From JACCVL01 sp963704295 (GTDB lineage: Bacteria; Actinomycetota; Actinomycetes; Propionibacteriales; Nocardioidaceae), in contig OY969884.1 of assembly GCA_963704295.1 (NCBI GenBank), positions 124,001 to 188,000 of the forward strand: a stretch of 64,000 nt of DNA. The letters are read 5' to 3'. A program made the position numbers and the translations under genes. The notes under the pieces were generated by a model. It had not been told where the DNA came from. It did no database searches and saw nothing but the letters and a program-made list of their open reading frames with translations. This document shows, piece by piece, positions 48,482 through 60,238 of the stretch (position 1 is its first letter; the number at the start of each line of letters is the position of its first letter).

Positions 48482-49503
48482 CAGTACCTGATCCTCGGGT
48501 CGATGAGCGCGTTGACGATGTCCACCAGCAGACTGGCCAGCACCACCACGACGGCGAACAGGGTGATGATCCCCTGCACCGCGACATAGTCGCGGGCGTT
48601 GATGTACTCCAGCAGCTGGAGCCCCAGCCCGGGCCAGTTGAACGTCGACTCGGTGAGCAGGGCACCGGCCAGCAGCAGCGCCACCTGCAGCCCCAGCACG
48701 GTGACGAACGGGACCATGGCGTTGCGGAACGCGTACGCCGACACCACCCGCCGTTCCCGGATCCCCCGCGCCCGCGCTGCCTCGACGTAGTCGCCCTTCA
48801 GCGACTGGAGCATGTTCACCCGCACCAGCCGGATGAACACGCCGGTGAGCAGCAGCCCGAGCGTCACCGCGGGCAGCACCAGGTGGTGCAGGATGTCGAG
48901 GATCGCCTCGGTGTCCCCGGCGATGACGGCGTCCACCAGCAGGATGTGGGTGTGCGTCGGCACCTGGAACTTGGTGACCGGGGTGGCGATGTCGGAGGTG
49001 GGGAACCAGCCGAGCTTGACCGCGAACAGCAGCTGGGCCAGCAGACCGACGAAGAACACCGGTGCCGCGTAGGTGACGATGCCGAAGACCCGGATGCCGA
49101 CGTCACCGACGCTGTCTCGCCGCCGGCCGGCGAGCGCCCCCAGCGGCACGCCGAGCAGCAGCGCGAACCCGAGCGCGGTGAGGGTGAGCGTCAGGGTCGC
49201 CCCTCCGTTGTCCCGCACGATGTCGGTGACCGGGATGTTGTCGGAGATGGTGCTGCCGAAGTCGAGACGGGCGACGTCGGCGAGGTACTCCAGGTACTGC
49301 TGGATCAGCGGCCGGTCCAGGCCGAGCGCCGCCCGGCGCTGGTCCTGCGCCTCCTGGCTGAGCCGGTCCCCCAACGCGGCCGTGACCGGGTCACCCGGCG
49401 CCACCCGCAGCAGGACGAAGACGAACGTGAGCAGCACCCACACCATGGGGAGGATCAGCAGCAGTCGTTGCGCGATGTAGCGCGGCAGGGATCCTGAACT
49501 CAT
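48481..49503 (-). CDS. oppB: Oligopeptide/dipeptide ABC transporter permease (OppB type)
   Basis: A 340-residue inner-membrane permease. The N-terminal YIAQRLLLILPMVWVLLTFV helix and RVAPGDPVTAAL are the OppB/DppB signature; the EAA loop is YVEAARARGIRERRVVSAYA, and the C-terminus ends in LVDIVNALIDPRIRY. Six membrane helices are predicted. It lies 108 nt downstream of the substrate-binding protein gene, behind an intercistronic hairpin, and overlaps oppC by one base. Confidence 0.92.
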   Translation of the reverse strand: MSSGSLPRYIAQRLLLILPMVWVLLTFVFVLLRVAPGDPVTAALGDRLSQEAQDQRRAALGLDRPLIQQYLEYLADVARLDFGSTISDNIPVTDIVRDNGGATLTLTLTALGFALLLGVPLGALAGRRRDSVGDVGIRVFGIVTYAAPVFFVGLLAQLLFAVKLGWFPTSDIATPVTKFQVPTHTHILLVDAVIAGDTEAILDILHHLVLPAVTLGLLLTGVFIRLVRVNMLQSLKGDYVEAARARGIRERRVVSAYAFRNAMVPFVTVLGLQVALLLAGALLTESTFNWPGLGLQLLEYINARDYVAVQGIITLFAVVVVLASLLVDIVNALIDPRIRY

Positions 49504-49566
49504 CCGCCTCGTCCTCGAAGGTCCGCGCCGGCCCGTCCGGACCGCCGAGTGCCGCTCACCATGTCA

Positions 49567-49599
49567 GAGGGGGTCCGCCGCGACACGGCGAACCCCCTC
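49567..49599 (-). terminator. Intercistronic hairpin between the binding-protein and permease genes
   Basis: A 14-bp stem (GAGGGGGT-CGCCG arms, one C-A mismatch) with a 5-nt loop, 12 nt after the stop of the binding-protein gene. No U tract. It probably acts as a partial terminator or 3' stabiliser that raises binding-protein expression above the permease genes. Confidence 0.65.
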
Positions 49600-49611
49600 C
49601 GGACCTCGTGC

Positions 49612-51189
49612 TCAGCCGGACTTGCTCACCATCCAGTACCGGAAGATGAACGCCGGGTCGAGGGTGTCCTCCACGCCCTCCATCCCCGGGCCGACGATGG
49701 CGACGTTCTTGCCGACCCAGCTCGGGATCAGCGGGACGTCCTCGGCGACGATGTCCTGGAGCTGGCCGAAGATGTCCTCCCGCTCGGCCGGGTCGGACGA
49801 CGCCTGCTCCTGCGCGACCAGGTCGTTCACGGTCTCGTTGGAGTAGTTGTTCTCGTAGAACCCGCCGTCGACGATGAACGGCGACAGGTAGTTGTCGGCG
49901 TCCAGGAAGTCGGGGAACCAGCCGAGCTGGAACAGGTCGTAGGCGCCCTCCTTGTAGAGAGTCTGGTACTGCTCCCACTCCGCATCCTCGAGCGTGACCT
50001 TGAACAGCCCGGACTGGTTCAGCTGGTCGGCGAGCTCGGACGCCTCGTCGACCGCGTTCGGGCCGTAGTGGGTCGGCGTGTAGCCGAGGGTCAGGTCCAC
50101 CGGGGTCTGCACGCCAGCGTCGGAGAGCAGCTGCTCGGCCTTGCCCTCGTCCGGTGCGCCGTACGCGCCCTCGAAGGAGTCCACCTGGCCGGGGAAGCCG
50201 GGCGGCACGATCGAGTACAGCGGGTCGACGGTCCCGTCGTAGGCCCGCTCGGCGATCGCCTCACGGTCGATGAGCTGGGCCACCGCCTGGCGGACCGCCA
50301 CGTCCTTCGCGGTCGGGTTGGCGAGCTGCCAGACGAAGTACCGGATCTCCGATCCCTCGCCCTCGACGACCTCGACGCTGTCCTGCGACTCCAGGTCGGT
50401 GATGTCGGTCGGGCTGAGGCTGCGCCACGCGACGTCGACCTCGTTCTCCTGCGCGGCGAGCTTCAGCGCCGAGCTCTCGGCGAAGTACTGCACGAAGACC
50501 TGCGGCGACTTCGGCTCGTTCGCCCCGGAGTAGCTCTCGTTGGCGGTCAGCACTGCCTGCTCGCCCGACTTGTACTGGTCGAGCACGAACGGCCCGGACC
50601 CGATGACCTCCTCGTCGGCCAGCAGCTTGTCGGCCGGGAAGGTGTCCTCGTCCACGATCGCCGCGGTGGCGGTGGTGAGCACGAACTGGAACGTGGTATC
50701 CGGGCGGCTCAGGTTGAACGTGACGGTCGCGTCGTCCGGGGTGTCGATCGACTTGACCGACGCCAGCAGGCCCGACGCGCCGTTCGGGTTCGCGATGTCG
50801 ATGTTGCGCTGGATCGAGAAGGCGACGTCGCTCGAGGTCAGCTCGTTGCCGTTGGAGAAGGTCAGCCCGTCCTGCAGCGTGCAGGTGTAGGTCTGCGGGT
50901 CCTCGTAGTCGCAGCTCTCCGCCGCATCCGGCTGTGGGGTGTTCTCGCCCGCCGGGATCGTCATCAGGGTCTGGTAGAGGTTGTACGACAGCGTCCACGA
51001 CCCAAGGTCGTAGGAGCCGGCCGGGTCGAGGGCGGTCACCGTGTCGGTGGTGCCCATGATCCAGGGCTCACCCGACGCGGCCGCGTCGTCGCCCGAGCCG
51101 GAGCCCCCGTCGTCACTGCCGCAGGCGGCCAGGCTGGCAGCGAGCAGACCTGCGCTGAACAGAGCCGTGACTGATTTCTTGCGCACCAC
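49612..51189 (-). CDS. Peptide ABC transporter substrate-binding lipoprotein
   Basis: A 525-residue exported SBP family 5 (OppA/DppA) lipoprotein. Lipobox LAAC with Cys23, then a Gly/Ser/Asp linker. Family stretches: PWIMGTTDTVTALDPAGSYD, LQDGLTFSNGNELTSSDVAF, GSGPFVLDQY and YDLFQLGWFPDFLDADNYLS. It captures peptides outside the membrane for the OppBCDF importer. GTG 51189 has GAGAGGTG 6 nt upstream. First gene of the operon. Ligand class (di-, oligo- or other peptide) cannot be read from the sequence. Confidence 0.95.
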   Translation of the reverse strand: MVRKKSVTALFSAGLLAASLAACGSDDGGSGSGDDAAASGEPWIMGTTDTVTALDPAGSYDLGSWTLSYNLYQTLMTIPAGENTPQPDAAESCDYEDPQTYTCTLQDGLTFSNGNELTSSDVAFSIQRNIDIANPNGASGLLASVKSIDTPDDATVTFNLSRPDTTFQFVLTTATAAIVDEDTFPADKLLADEEVIGSGPFVLDQYKSGEQAVLTANESYSGANEPKSPQVFVQYFAESSALKLAAQENEVDVAWRSLSPTDITDLESQDSVEVVEGEGSEIRYFVWQLANPTAKDVAVRQAVAQLIDREAIAERAYDGTVDPLYSIVPPGFPGQVDSFEGAYGAPDEGKAEQLLSDAGVQTPVDLTLGYTPTHYGPNAVDEASELADQLNQSGLFKVTLEDAEWEQYQTLYKEGAYDLFQLGWFPDFLDADNYLSPFIVDGGFYENNYSNETVNDLVAQEQASSDPAEREDIFGQLQDIVAEDVPLIPSWVGKNVAIVGPGMEGVEDTLDPAFIFRYWMVSKSG

Positions 51190-51312
51190 GTGTCACCTCT
51201 CGGGTCGTCTGGCCAGAGAGCCTGGCCCGCTCGGACCCTAACCGGGTGGAAGATGACACGGAAGCACCGCCGCGTCACGAGTCGGTCACGACCGCACCAC
51301 GGAGCGCCGACG

Positions 51313-54795
<3,483 letters not shown>

Positions 54796-54802
54796 GGGCG
54801 CC

Positions 54803-54808
54803 AGCCTA
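54803..54808 (-). promoter_or_regulatory. -10 box TAGGCT, leaderless start of metH
   Basis: TAGGCT on the minus strand ends 7 nt before the GTG at 54793-54795. No cobalamin or SAM riboswitch fits in so short a leader, so metH is not controlled by a leader RNA from this promoter. Confidence 0.6.
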
Positions 54809-54903
54809 GGTCGGATCCGTCCGGGGGGCGGACACCCTGCTCGGATGCTGGTCGGACGGCCCGCCACCCCCGGGCGCAGCGCCGACCTCAACCACCGCGG
54901 CCG

Positions 54904-54909
54904 TAGGCT
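54904..54909 (+). promoter_or_regulatory. -10 box TAGGCT, leaderless start of the PAC2 gene
   Basis: TAGGCT ends 6 nt before ATG 54916; no Shine-Dalgarno sequence. The same hexamer serves metH on the other strand, 95 nt away. Confidence 0.6.
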
Positions 54910-54915
54910 GATGGG

Positions 54916-55773
54916 ATGAGCGATCTGGAGGGACGCGGTGACCTGGTCGACCCGGTCCTCATCGCGGCCTTCGCCGGGTGGAACGACGCCGCGGACGCGG
55001 CCTCGGCCACGGTGGACCAGCTGATCGACCAGTGGGACGCCGAGCTCGTGCTCGAGCTGGACCCGGAGGACTACTACGACTTCCAGTTCAATCGGCCGCA
55101 CGTGGGGCTCACCCCGGAAGGCATGCGGGTGGTGACCTGGCCCACCACCCGGGTCTACGTCGCCCGGCCCGAGGGCAGTGAGCGAGACCTGGTGCTGCTG
55201 CGCGGCCCGGAGCCGAACATGCGCTGGCGACAGTTCTGCGCGGAGATCCTGGATGTGGCGGAGGGCCTCGGCGTCCGGCTGATGGTCTCGCTCGGCGCGC
55301 TGTCCGCGGACGTCCCGCACACCCGGCCGGTGCCGGTGTCCGGATCGGTCAGCGACCCGGAGCTGAGCGCCCGGCTGGGACTGCAGCCGACGACCTACGC
55401 CGGTCCGACCGGGATCACCGGCGTGCTGCACGACCTGTGCGCCGAGGTGGACATGCCGAGCCTGTCGCTGTGGGCCGCGGTGCCCGAGTACGTCGACCGC
55501 TCACCGTGCCCCAAGGCCACGCTCGCGCTGCTCGGCCGGCTGGAGGATCTGCTGGACGTGCCGGTCGACATCACCGAGCTGGCCGAAGAGGCCCGGGCGT
55601 GGGAGCGCGGCGTCGACGAGCTGGCCAACGAGAACGCGGACGTCGCGGAGTACGTGCAGACCCTCGAGGCGGCGATGGACACCACCGACCTGCCGGAGGC
55701 CAGCGGCGATGCCATCGCCCGGGAGTTCGAGCGCTACCTGCGGCGGCGGCAGCGCGACGCCGACCCCGGATAG
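54916..55773 (+). CDS. PAC2 family protein
   Basis: A 285-residue soluble protein of the PAC2 (proteasome assembly chaperone 2-like) family. Typical stretches: VLIAAFAGWNDAADAASATV at the N-terminus, EDYYDFQFNRPHVGL, LLRGPEPNMRWRQFCAEIL, VSLGALSADVPHTRP, YAGPTGITGVLHDLC and SLSLWAAVPEYVDRSPCPKA. The C-terminus is a charged helical segment. In archaea and eukaryotes relatives help proteasome assembly; in actinobacteria the role is unproven. The gene is not next to prcAB but the organism has a proteasome. Divergent from metH and convergent with mshC. Confidence 0.9.
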   Translation: MSDLEGRGDLVDPVLIAAFAGWNDAADAASATVDQLIDQWDAELVLELDPEDYYDFQFNRPHVGLTPEGMRVVTWPTTRVYVARPEGSERDLVLLRGPEPNMRWRQFCAEILDVAEGLGVRLMVSLGALSADVPHTRPVPVSGSVSDPELSARLGLQPTTYAGPTGITGVLHDLCAEVDMPSLSLWAAVPEYVDRSPCPKATLALLGRLEDLLDVPVDITELAEEARAWERGVDELANENADVAEYVQTLEAAMDTTDLPEASGDAIAREFERYLRRRQRDADPG

Positions 55774-55774
55774 C

Positions 55775-57040
55775 TCACAGCGCCACCCCGAGCAGCGCGT
55801 CCACCGCGAGCGACACCGTCCGCGCCGCAGCTCCGGCATCGCCCTCCCCATCCTCGTCCCGGCCGCTCAGCACGGCCCCGGCCCAGTCGTCGACGACCGC
55901 CGAGGCGTCCGGCGCGTCCAGGTCGTCGGCGAGCGCGGTCCGGATCCGGTCCACCACCGGCTGCGGAGCGACGTACGCGCGGGACCCGTCGGCACCGTGC
56001 GCGGCTGCCCGCCACCGGGCCAACCGGGTCGCCGCCGACGGCAGCGAATCCGACGTCCACTGCCAGTCGCGCCGGTAGTGCTGGGCGAGCAGGGCCAGTC
56101 GGATCGCCATGGGGTCCGCGCCGTCCTGGCGCAACCGGGACACGAGGACGAGGTTGCCCCGCGACTTGCTCATCTTCTCGCCGTCCAGGCCGACCATCCC
56201 GGCGTGCACGTAGGCCTGGGCGAACGGCCGCGCGGCGAAGGCCACCTGCGCCTCCGCGGCCGACATCTCGTGGTGCGGAAAGATCAGGTCGCTGCCGCCC
56301 CCCTGCACCTCGAACCCCATCCCGAGATGCCGCACCGCCATCGCCGAGCACTCCACGTGCCAGCCGGGCCGGCCCCGCCCGAGCGGCGAGTCCCAGGCCG
56401 GCTCGCCGGACCGCTCGGCCCGCCAGAGCAGCCAGTCCAGCGGGTCCCGCTTGCCCGGCCGGTCGGGGTCGCCGCCGCGTTCGGCGAACAGCTCGCGCAT
56501 CTGCTCCGCGTCCAGGCCGCTGACCTTCCCGAAGTCCGCGTCGGTGTGCACGCTGAAGTACACGTCCCCGTCCACGGTGTACGTCGCACCGGCCTTGTGC
56601 AGCCGCTCGATGACGTCCACGACCAGGTCCATGGACTCGACCACGCCGGTGTAGTGGTCCGGCGGCAGCACCCGCAGGGCCTCCATGTCGGAGCGGAACA
56701 GCTGCACCTCCCGCTCGGCCAGGTCACGCCAGTGGACACCGTCGCGCGCGGCCCGCTCCAGGAGCGGGTCGTCGATGTCGGTGACGTTCTGGGTGTAGCT
56801 GACCTCCAGACCGGCGTCCCGCCACACCCGCTGCAGCAGGTCGAAGGCGATGTAGGTCGCCGCGTGACCGAGGTGGGTGGCGTCGTACGGGGTGATCCCA
56901 CAGACGTACAGCCGTGCCCGCTCGGGCGGATCGAGGCGGACCGGGCCGCCGTGCGCGGTGTCGTGCACCACCGGAGTCGGTCCGTTCCCTAGTCCGGAGG
57001 CTGCCAGCGCGGGGACGGTCGGACCCCTCCACGCGCGCAT
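55775..57040 (-). CDS. mshC: L-cysteine:GlcN-Ins ligase MshC
   Basis: A 421-residue mycothiol biosynthesis enzyme related to cysteinyl-tRNA synthetase. It joins cysteine to glucosaminyl-inositol using ATP. Zinc/cysteine site: YVCGITPYDATHLGHAATYI (Cys47 and the HIGH-like HLGHA), later GWHVECSAMAV and PHHEMSAAEAQ; KMSKS motif in DGEKMSKSRGNLV. The anticodon-binding domain of CysS is reduced, and the N-terminal lead (VHDTAHGGPVRLDPPERARL) is MshC-like. ATG 57040 is 7 nt behind a TAGGGT box. It implies mycothiol as the major thiol, consistent with a SigR system. Confidence 0.95.
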   Translation of the reverse strand: MRAWRGPTVPALAASGLGNGPTPVVHDTAHGGPVRLDPPERARLYVCGITPYDATHLGHAATYIAFDLLQRVWRDAGLEVSYTQNVTDIDDPLLERAARDGVHWRDLAEREVQLFRSDMEALRVLPPDHYTGVVESMDLVVDVIERLHKAGATYTVDGDVYFSVHTDADFGKVSGLDAEQMRELFAERGGDPDRPGKRDPLDWLLWRAERSGEPAWDSPLGRGRPGWHVECSAMAVRHLGMGFEVQGGGSDLIFPHHEMSAAEAQVAFAARPFAQAYVHAGMVGLDGEKMSKSRGNLVLVSRLRQDGADPMAIRLALLAQHYRRDWQWTSDSLPSAATRLARWRAAAHGADGSRAYVAPQPVVDRIRTALADDLDAPDASAVVDDWAGAVLSGRDEDGEGDAGAAARTVSLAVDALLGVAL

Positions 57041-57047
57041 GCCGGGA

Positions 57048-57053
57048 ACCCTA
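57048..57053 (-). promoter_or_regulatory. -10 box TAGGGT, leaderless start of mshC
   Basis: TAGGGT on the minus strand ends 7 nt before the ATG at 57038-57040; no Shine-Dalgarno sequence. Confidence 0.55.
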
Positions 57054-57063
57054 ACCGCGCGGT

Positions 57064-57891
57064 TCAGAAGATCGGCCAGGGCACCGCACGCCAGCTCCTC
57101 GGCGGGAGCGGGAACCGCCGGGTCCGGGTCAGCTCCCGCAACCGGTAGCGCAGCCGGCCGATCTCGTCGGCGCTGAGCAGGTCGGCCAGCAGCGCCCCGA
57201 GCCGGCTGCGCCGGTCCTCGTCGAGGCACGCCAGCAACCGCCGCGCCGGCTCCAGGTCACCGTCCTCCAGCCGGTCCCCAGCCCAGCCCCAGAGCACGGT
57301 GCGCAGCTTGTCGTCGACGTGGAAGCTCAGTCCGTGGTCGCAGCCGTGCACGGTGCCCGCCGCCGGCAACAGGTGCCCGGCCTTGCGGTCGGCGTTGTTG
57401 ATCACCACGTCGAAGACCGCCATCCGGCGCAGCGCCGGCAGGTCTGCGTGCACGAGCGACACCGGCCGCTCCTCGGCGTCCCAGGCGTCCAGCACGTGCA
57501 GCCAGCCGTCGGGGACCTCCCCCTCCGGGACCAGGTCGACGAGATCGTCGTCGTCCTCGTCCCCCTGCAGCCACTCCTGCACCATGCCGGGTCCGAACGG
57601 TCCGTCGCCCAGCACGGTGGTGGGGACGACGTCCCAGCCGACCCGGTGGGACACCTCGTAGGCGGCGACCTCGCGCGCGGCCAGCGTGCCGGACGGGAAG
57701 TCCCACAGCGGTCGCTCCCCGCGGACCGGCTTGTAGACGCAACGCAGGCTGCGACCGGCCAGGGTCGTCTCGCCGACGAAGGTGGCGTTGGACGCGGGCA
57801 GCACGCGGCCGTCGATCTCGAGCGTCCCGTGGGCGAGGCACTCGCGGACAGTGGCCTCGTCCGAGGACGGAAGCTGGGCGGGTCCGCTCAA
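57064..57891 (-). CDS. SCO1664 family protein (PI3/4-kinase-like fold)
   Basis: A protein of about 275 residues of the actinobacterial SCO1664 family, distantly related to phosphatidylinositol 3/4-kinases and HipA-like folds. Visible: ASNATFVGETTLAGRSLRCV and YKPVRGERPLWDFPSG (nucleotide-binding Lys region), REVAAYEVSHRVGWDVVPTT, a DDDDLVDLV acidic loop, RRMAVFDVVINNADRKAGHL (catalytic-loop-like Asp/Asn) and CDHGLSFHVDDKLRTVLWGW (DFG-like). The biochemical role is unknown. The start is uncertain: a TTG at 57891 overlapping the DUF3090 stop (TTGA) gives a normal length; GTG 57927 is the alternative. Same operon as DUF3090. Confidence 0.8.
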   Translation of the reverse strand: MSGPAQLPSSDEATVRECLAHGTLEIDGRVLPASNATFVGETTLAGRSLRCVYKPVRGERPLWDFPSGTLAAREVAAYEVSHRVGWDVVPTTVLGDGPFGPGMVQEWLQGDEDDDDLVDLVPEGEVPDGWLHVLDAWDAEERPVSLVHADLPALRRMAVFDVVINNADRKAGHLLPAAGTVHGCDHGLSFHVDDKLRTVLWGWAGDRLEDGDLEPARRLLACLDEDRRSRLGALLADLLSADEIGRLRYRLRELTRTRRFPLPPRSWRAVPWPIF

Positions 57892-58460
57892 CTGCCGACC
57901 CGCTTGTACCCGTTGGACCGAGGGCACAGGTGCCCGGCGGGGTCGAGCGGCTGACCGCAGAACGGGCAGGGGGGCCGACCGGCCGAGACGACCGACTCGG
58001 CCCGGTGGACGAACGCGCGGGCTGCGTCGGGCGGCAACCGGACGACGAAGACCTCAGAGGCCGACGGCGACTCGGTGGCCGACTCCTCGGTCTCGCTGTC
58101 CCCGGGCTCCGCGTCCTCCTCCCCCACCGGGAAGGCCTCGATCACCACTCGATGGTCGTCCGCGTCCCAGGACAGCGTCATCGTGCCGACCCGGAACTCG
58201 TCCACCAGCGGTTGCTCCAGCGGGTCGACGTCGGGGACGTCGGCAGCGGACTCGATGCCGTCCTCCAGGTCGCCGGTGCGGACGAGCTCGTCCAGCAGCA
58301 CGCCGATCCGCTCGGAGAGGATCGCCACCTGCTCCTTCTCCAACGACACGCTGGTCACCAGCCGACCCGACCTGGCCTGCAGGAAGAAGGTCCGCGCGCC
58401 GGGCTCGCCGACGGTCCCGACCACGAAACGGTCGGGCGGGTCGTGCCGGTGGACGAGCAT
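57888..58460 (-). CDS. DUF3090 family protein
   Basis: A 190-residue actinobacterial protein of unknown function (DUF3090). Family features: FVVGTVGEPGARTFFLQARS near the N-terminus, SLEKEQVAILSERIGVLLDE, EFRVGTMTLSWD and VFVVRLPPDAARAFVHRAE. A C-terminal zinc ribbon reads CPFCGQPLDPAGHLCPRSNGY. It always travels with the SCO1664-type protein and the histidine phosphatase in related genomes, which suggests a shared pathway. ATG 58460 is 6 nt behind a TAGGGT box. Confidence 0.92.
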   Translation of the reverse strand: MLVHRHDPPDRFVVGTVGEPGARTFFLQARSGRLVTSVSLEKEQVAILSERIGVLLDELVRTGDLEDGIESAADVPDVDPLEQPLVDEFRVGTMTLSWDADDHRVVIEAFPVGEEDAEPGDSETEESATESPSASEVFVVRLPPDAARAFVHRAESVVSAGRPPCPFCGQPLDPAGHLCPRSNGYKRVGS

Positions 58461-58466
58461 GGCGCG

Positions 58467-58472
58467 ACCCTA
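58467..58472 (-). promoter_or_regulatory. -10 box TAGGGT, leaderless start of the DUF3090 gene
   Basis: TAGGGT on the minus strand ends 6 nt before the ATG at 58458-58460. It overlaps the 3' end of the phosphatase gene. Confidence 0.5.
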
Positions 58473-59204
58473 TGCCGAGCGACCGGCCGCCGGGCCCGCG
58501 CCACCACCGGGCACCGCCTCGGAGTCGGCCGCGCGTGCACCGCGCGCGCGGCGGCCACGGCGGCGGGCGGACCGGAGGCCGGAGAGGTCGCTGCCGTGGT
58601 CGTTCAGGTGCAGCACGAACGGTCGCTGCGCGGTGTAGCGCACCACGCTGACCGACGCCGGATCGACCACGATCCGCTGGAACTGGTCGAGGTGCAGGCC
58701 GAGCGCGTCGGCGAGCACGGCCTTGATCACGTCGGCGTGGCTGATCGCCACCCAGACCGCGTCCGGGCCGTGCTCCTCGGCCACCTCCAGGTCGTGCCGC
58801 CGCACCGTCGCCACCGCGCGGTGCTGCATGTCCGGCATGGCCTCACCCTCGGGGAAGGTCACCGCGCTGGGGTGCGTCTGCACCACCTTCCACAGCGGAT
58901 CCTTCGCCAGCTCCCGGAGCGGGCGGCCGGTCCACGTGCCGTAGCCGCACTCCAGCAGGCCACGGTCGCGGCGCAGCCGGAGACCGTCGGAGCGACCGCG
59001 CAGCACGATCCGCCCGGTCTCGACGGTGCGTTCGAGTGGGCTGCAGACGACGCGGGCCACCGGCACCGGGGCCAGCCGGTCGCCCAGTCGCCGCGCCTGG
59101 TCCCTGCCCGTCTCGTCCAGAGCGACGCCGGGACCGCGGCCGGCCAGCACCGCGGCGGCGTTGGCGGCGGTCCGACCGTGGCGGACCAGCACGAGCGTGG
59201 GCAC
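58470..59204 (-). CDS. Histidine phosphatase family protein (MSMEG_4193 type)
   Basis: A 244-residue phosphoglycerate-mutase-like phosphatase. The RHG motif is at the N-terminus (LVLVRHGRTAANAA, His8 phospho-acceptor). CSPLERTVETG supplies the second Arg, ECGYGTWTGRPLRELAKDPL follows, and the second His is in VWVAISHADVIKAVLADALG. The tail is Arg-rich. Substrate unknown. GTG 59204 is 6 nt behind a TACGCT box. Neighbours DUF3090 and SCO1664 downstream form a conserved trio; corA is divergent. Confidence 0.9.
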   Translation of the reverse strand: MPTLVLVRHGRTAANAAAVLAGRGPGVALDETGRDQARRLGDRLAPVPVARVVCSPLERTVETGRIVLRGRSDGLRLRRDRGLLECGYGTWTGRPLRELAKDPLWKVVQTHPSAVTFPEGEAMPDMQHRAVATVRRHDLEVAEEHGPDAVWVAISHADVIKAVLADALGLHLDQFQRIVVDPASVSVVRYTAQRPFVLHLNDHGSDLSGLRSARRRGRRARGARAADSEAVPGGGAGPAAGRSA

Positions 59205-59210
59205 CGGGCC

Positions 59211-59216
59211 AGCGTA
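59211..59216 (-). promoter_or_regulatory. -10 box TACGCT, leaderless start of the phosphatase gene
   Basis: TACGCT on the minus strand ends 6 nt before the GTG at 59202-59204. Confidence 0.5.
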
Positions 59217-59233
59217 GGCGGCCCCGCGTCCCC

Positions 59234-59239
59234 GACAAT
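59234..59239 (+). promoter_or_regulatory. Candidate -10 box (GACAAT) of corA
   Basis: GACAAT ends 6 nt before GTG 59246, with no Shine-Dalgarno sequence. One of three GANNNT boxes at the leaderless position in this window. Confidence 0.4.
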
Positions 59240-59245
59240 GGCCCG

Positions 59246-60229
59246 GTGATCATCGACTGCGCGGTGTACCGGAGCGGCGAACGCGTCGACGAGCCGACCC
59301 ACCGGGAGGACGTGCTCGCGGCCCGCGAGGCGGTGCGCCGCTCCGGCGGGTTCTTGTGGCTCGGCCTGTACGAACCCGAGGCGGCCGAGCTGCAGGGGTA
59401 CGCGGAAGCGCTGCAGCTGCACCCGCTGGCGGTCGAGGACGCGGTCAACGCGCATCAACGACCCAAGATGGAGAGCTACGGCGACGTGCTCTTCGTCGTG
59501 CTCAAGACCCTGACCTATGCCGGGGACGACGACGTGCAGACCGGTGAGGTGTCGATCTTCCTGGGGCCCGACTACCTGGTGACGGTCCGGCACGGGCAGG
59601 GCCGTGGCCTGGAGCCGATGCGCCGGTCCGCCGAGTCGCACGTGGAGAAGCTCGGCCACGGACCGGTCGCCGGTCTGCACGCCGTGCTGGACGGCATCGT
59701 GGACCGTTACGCCGACGTGGTCGACGAGCTGGAGCTGGACGTCGACGAGGTGGAGCGGTCGGTGTTCTCCTACTCCGACACCAGGTCGCGGGACTCCGAG
59801 CGGATCTACCGGCTGAAGCGCGAGCTGCTGGAGGCCCGGCGGGCGGTGCAGCCGCTGCGCGAGCCGATGAGCCGGCTGCTGAACGCCGAGGCACCCGAGG
59901 TGGACGAGCACGCCGCACCGTTCTTCCGTGACGTCGCCGACCACGTCACCCGGGTCAGCGAGACCGTCGATGCCCTCGACCACCTGCTCGACAACGTGCT
60001 GTCCGCCCATCTCGCCCGGATCTCGGTCCAGCAGAACGACGACGTTCGCAAGATCTCCGCCTGGGCCGCGCTGTTCCTCGCCCCCACGCTGATCGCGAGC
60101 ATCTATGGGATGAACTTCGACCAGATGCCGGAGCTGCACTGGACGTACGGCTATCCGCTGGTGCTCGGCGGGATGGTCGCGCTCTCGTACGGCCTGTGGC
60201 GCGCGTTCAAGCGGTCCGGCTGGCTGTGA
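59246..60229 (+). CDS. corA: CorA family magnesium/divalent cation channel
   Basis: A 327-residue pentameric Mg2+ (or Co2+/Ni2+) channel. A large cytoplasmic N-terminal domain (LHPLAVEDAVNAHQRPKMES, VSIFLGPDYLVTVRH) precedes a long stalk helix (YADVVDELELDVDEVERSVF ...). Two C-terminal membrane helices flank the signature YGMNFDQMPEL (the GMN motif), ending with the basic KRSGWL tail. GTG 59246 is supported by the GACAAT box. Divergent from the histidine phosphatase, convergent with uppP. Confidence 0.93.
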   Translation: MIIDCAVYRSGERVDEPTHREDVLAAREAVRRSGGFLWLGLYEPEAAELQGYAEALQLHPLAVEDAVNAHQRPKMESYGDVLFVVLKTLTYAGDDDVQTGEVSIFLGPDYLVTVRHGQGRGLEPMRRSAESHVEKLGHGPVAGLHAVLDGIVDRYADVVDELELDVDEVERSVFSYSDTRSRDSERIYRLKRELLEARRAVQPLREPMSRLLNAEAPEVDEHAAPFFRDVADHVTRVSETVDALDHLLDNVLSAHLARISVQQNDDVRKISAWAALFLAPTLIASIYGMNFDQMPELHWTYGYPLVLGGMVALSYGLWRAFKRSGWL

Positions 60230-60238
60230 CCGGCGTGG

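Noticed and set aside
54796..54915. Cobalamin or SAM riboswitch upstream of metH
   Set aside because: The intergenic region is only 120 nt, shared with a divergent gene, shows no B12-box-like sequence, and the -10 box sits 7 nt before the start codon, leaving no leader.
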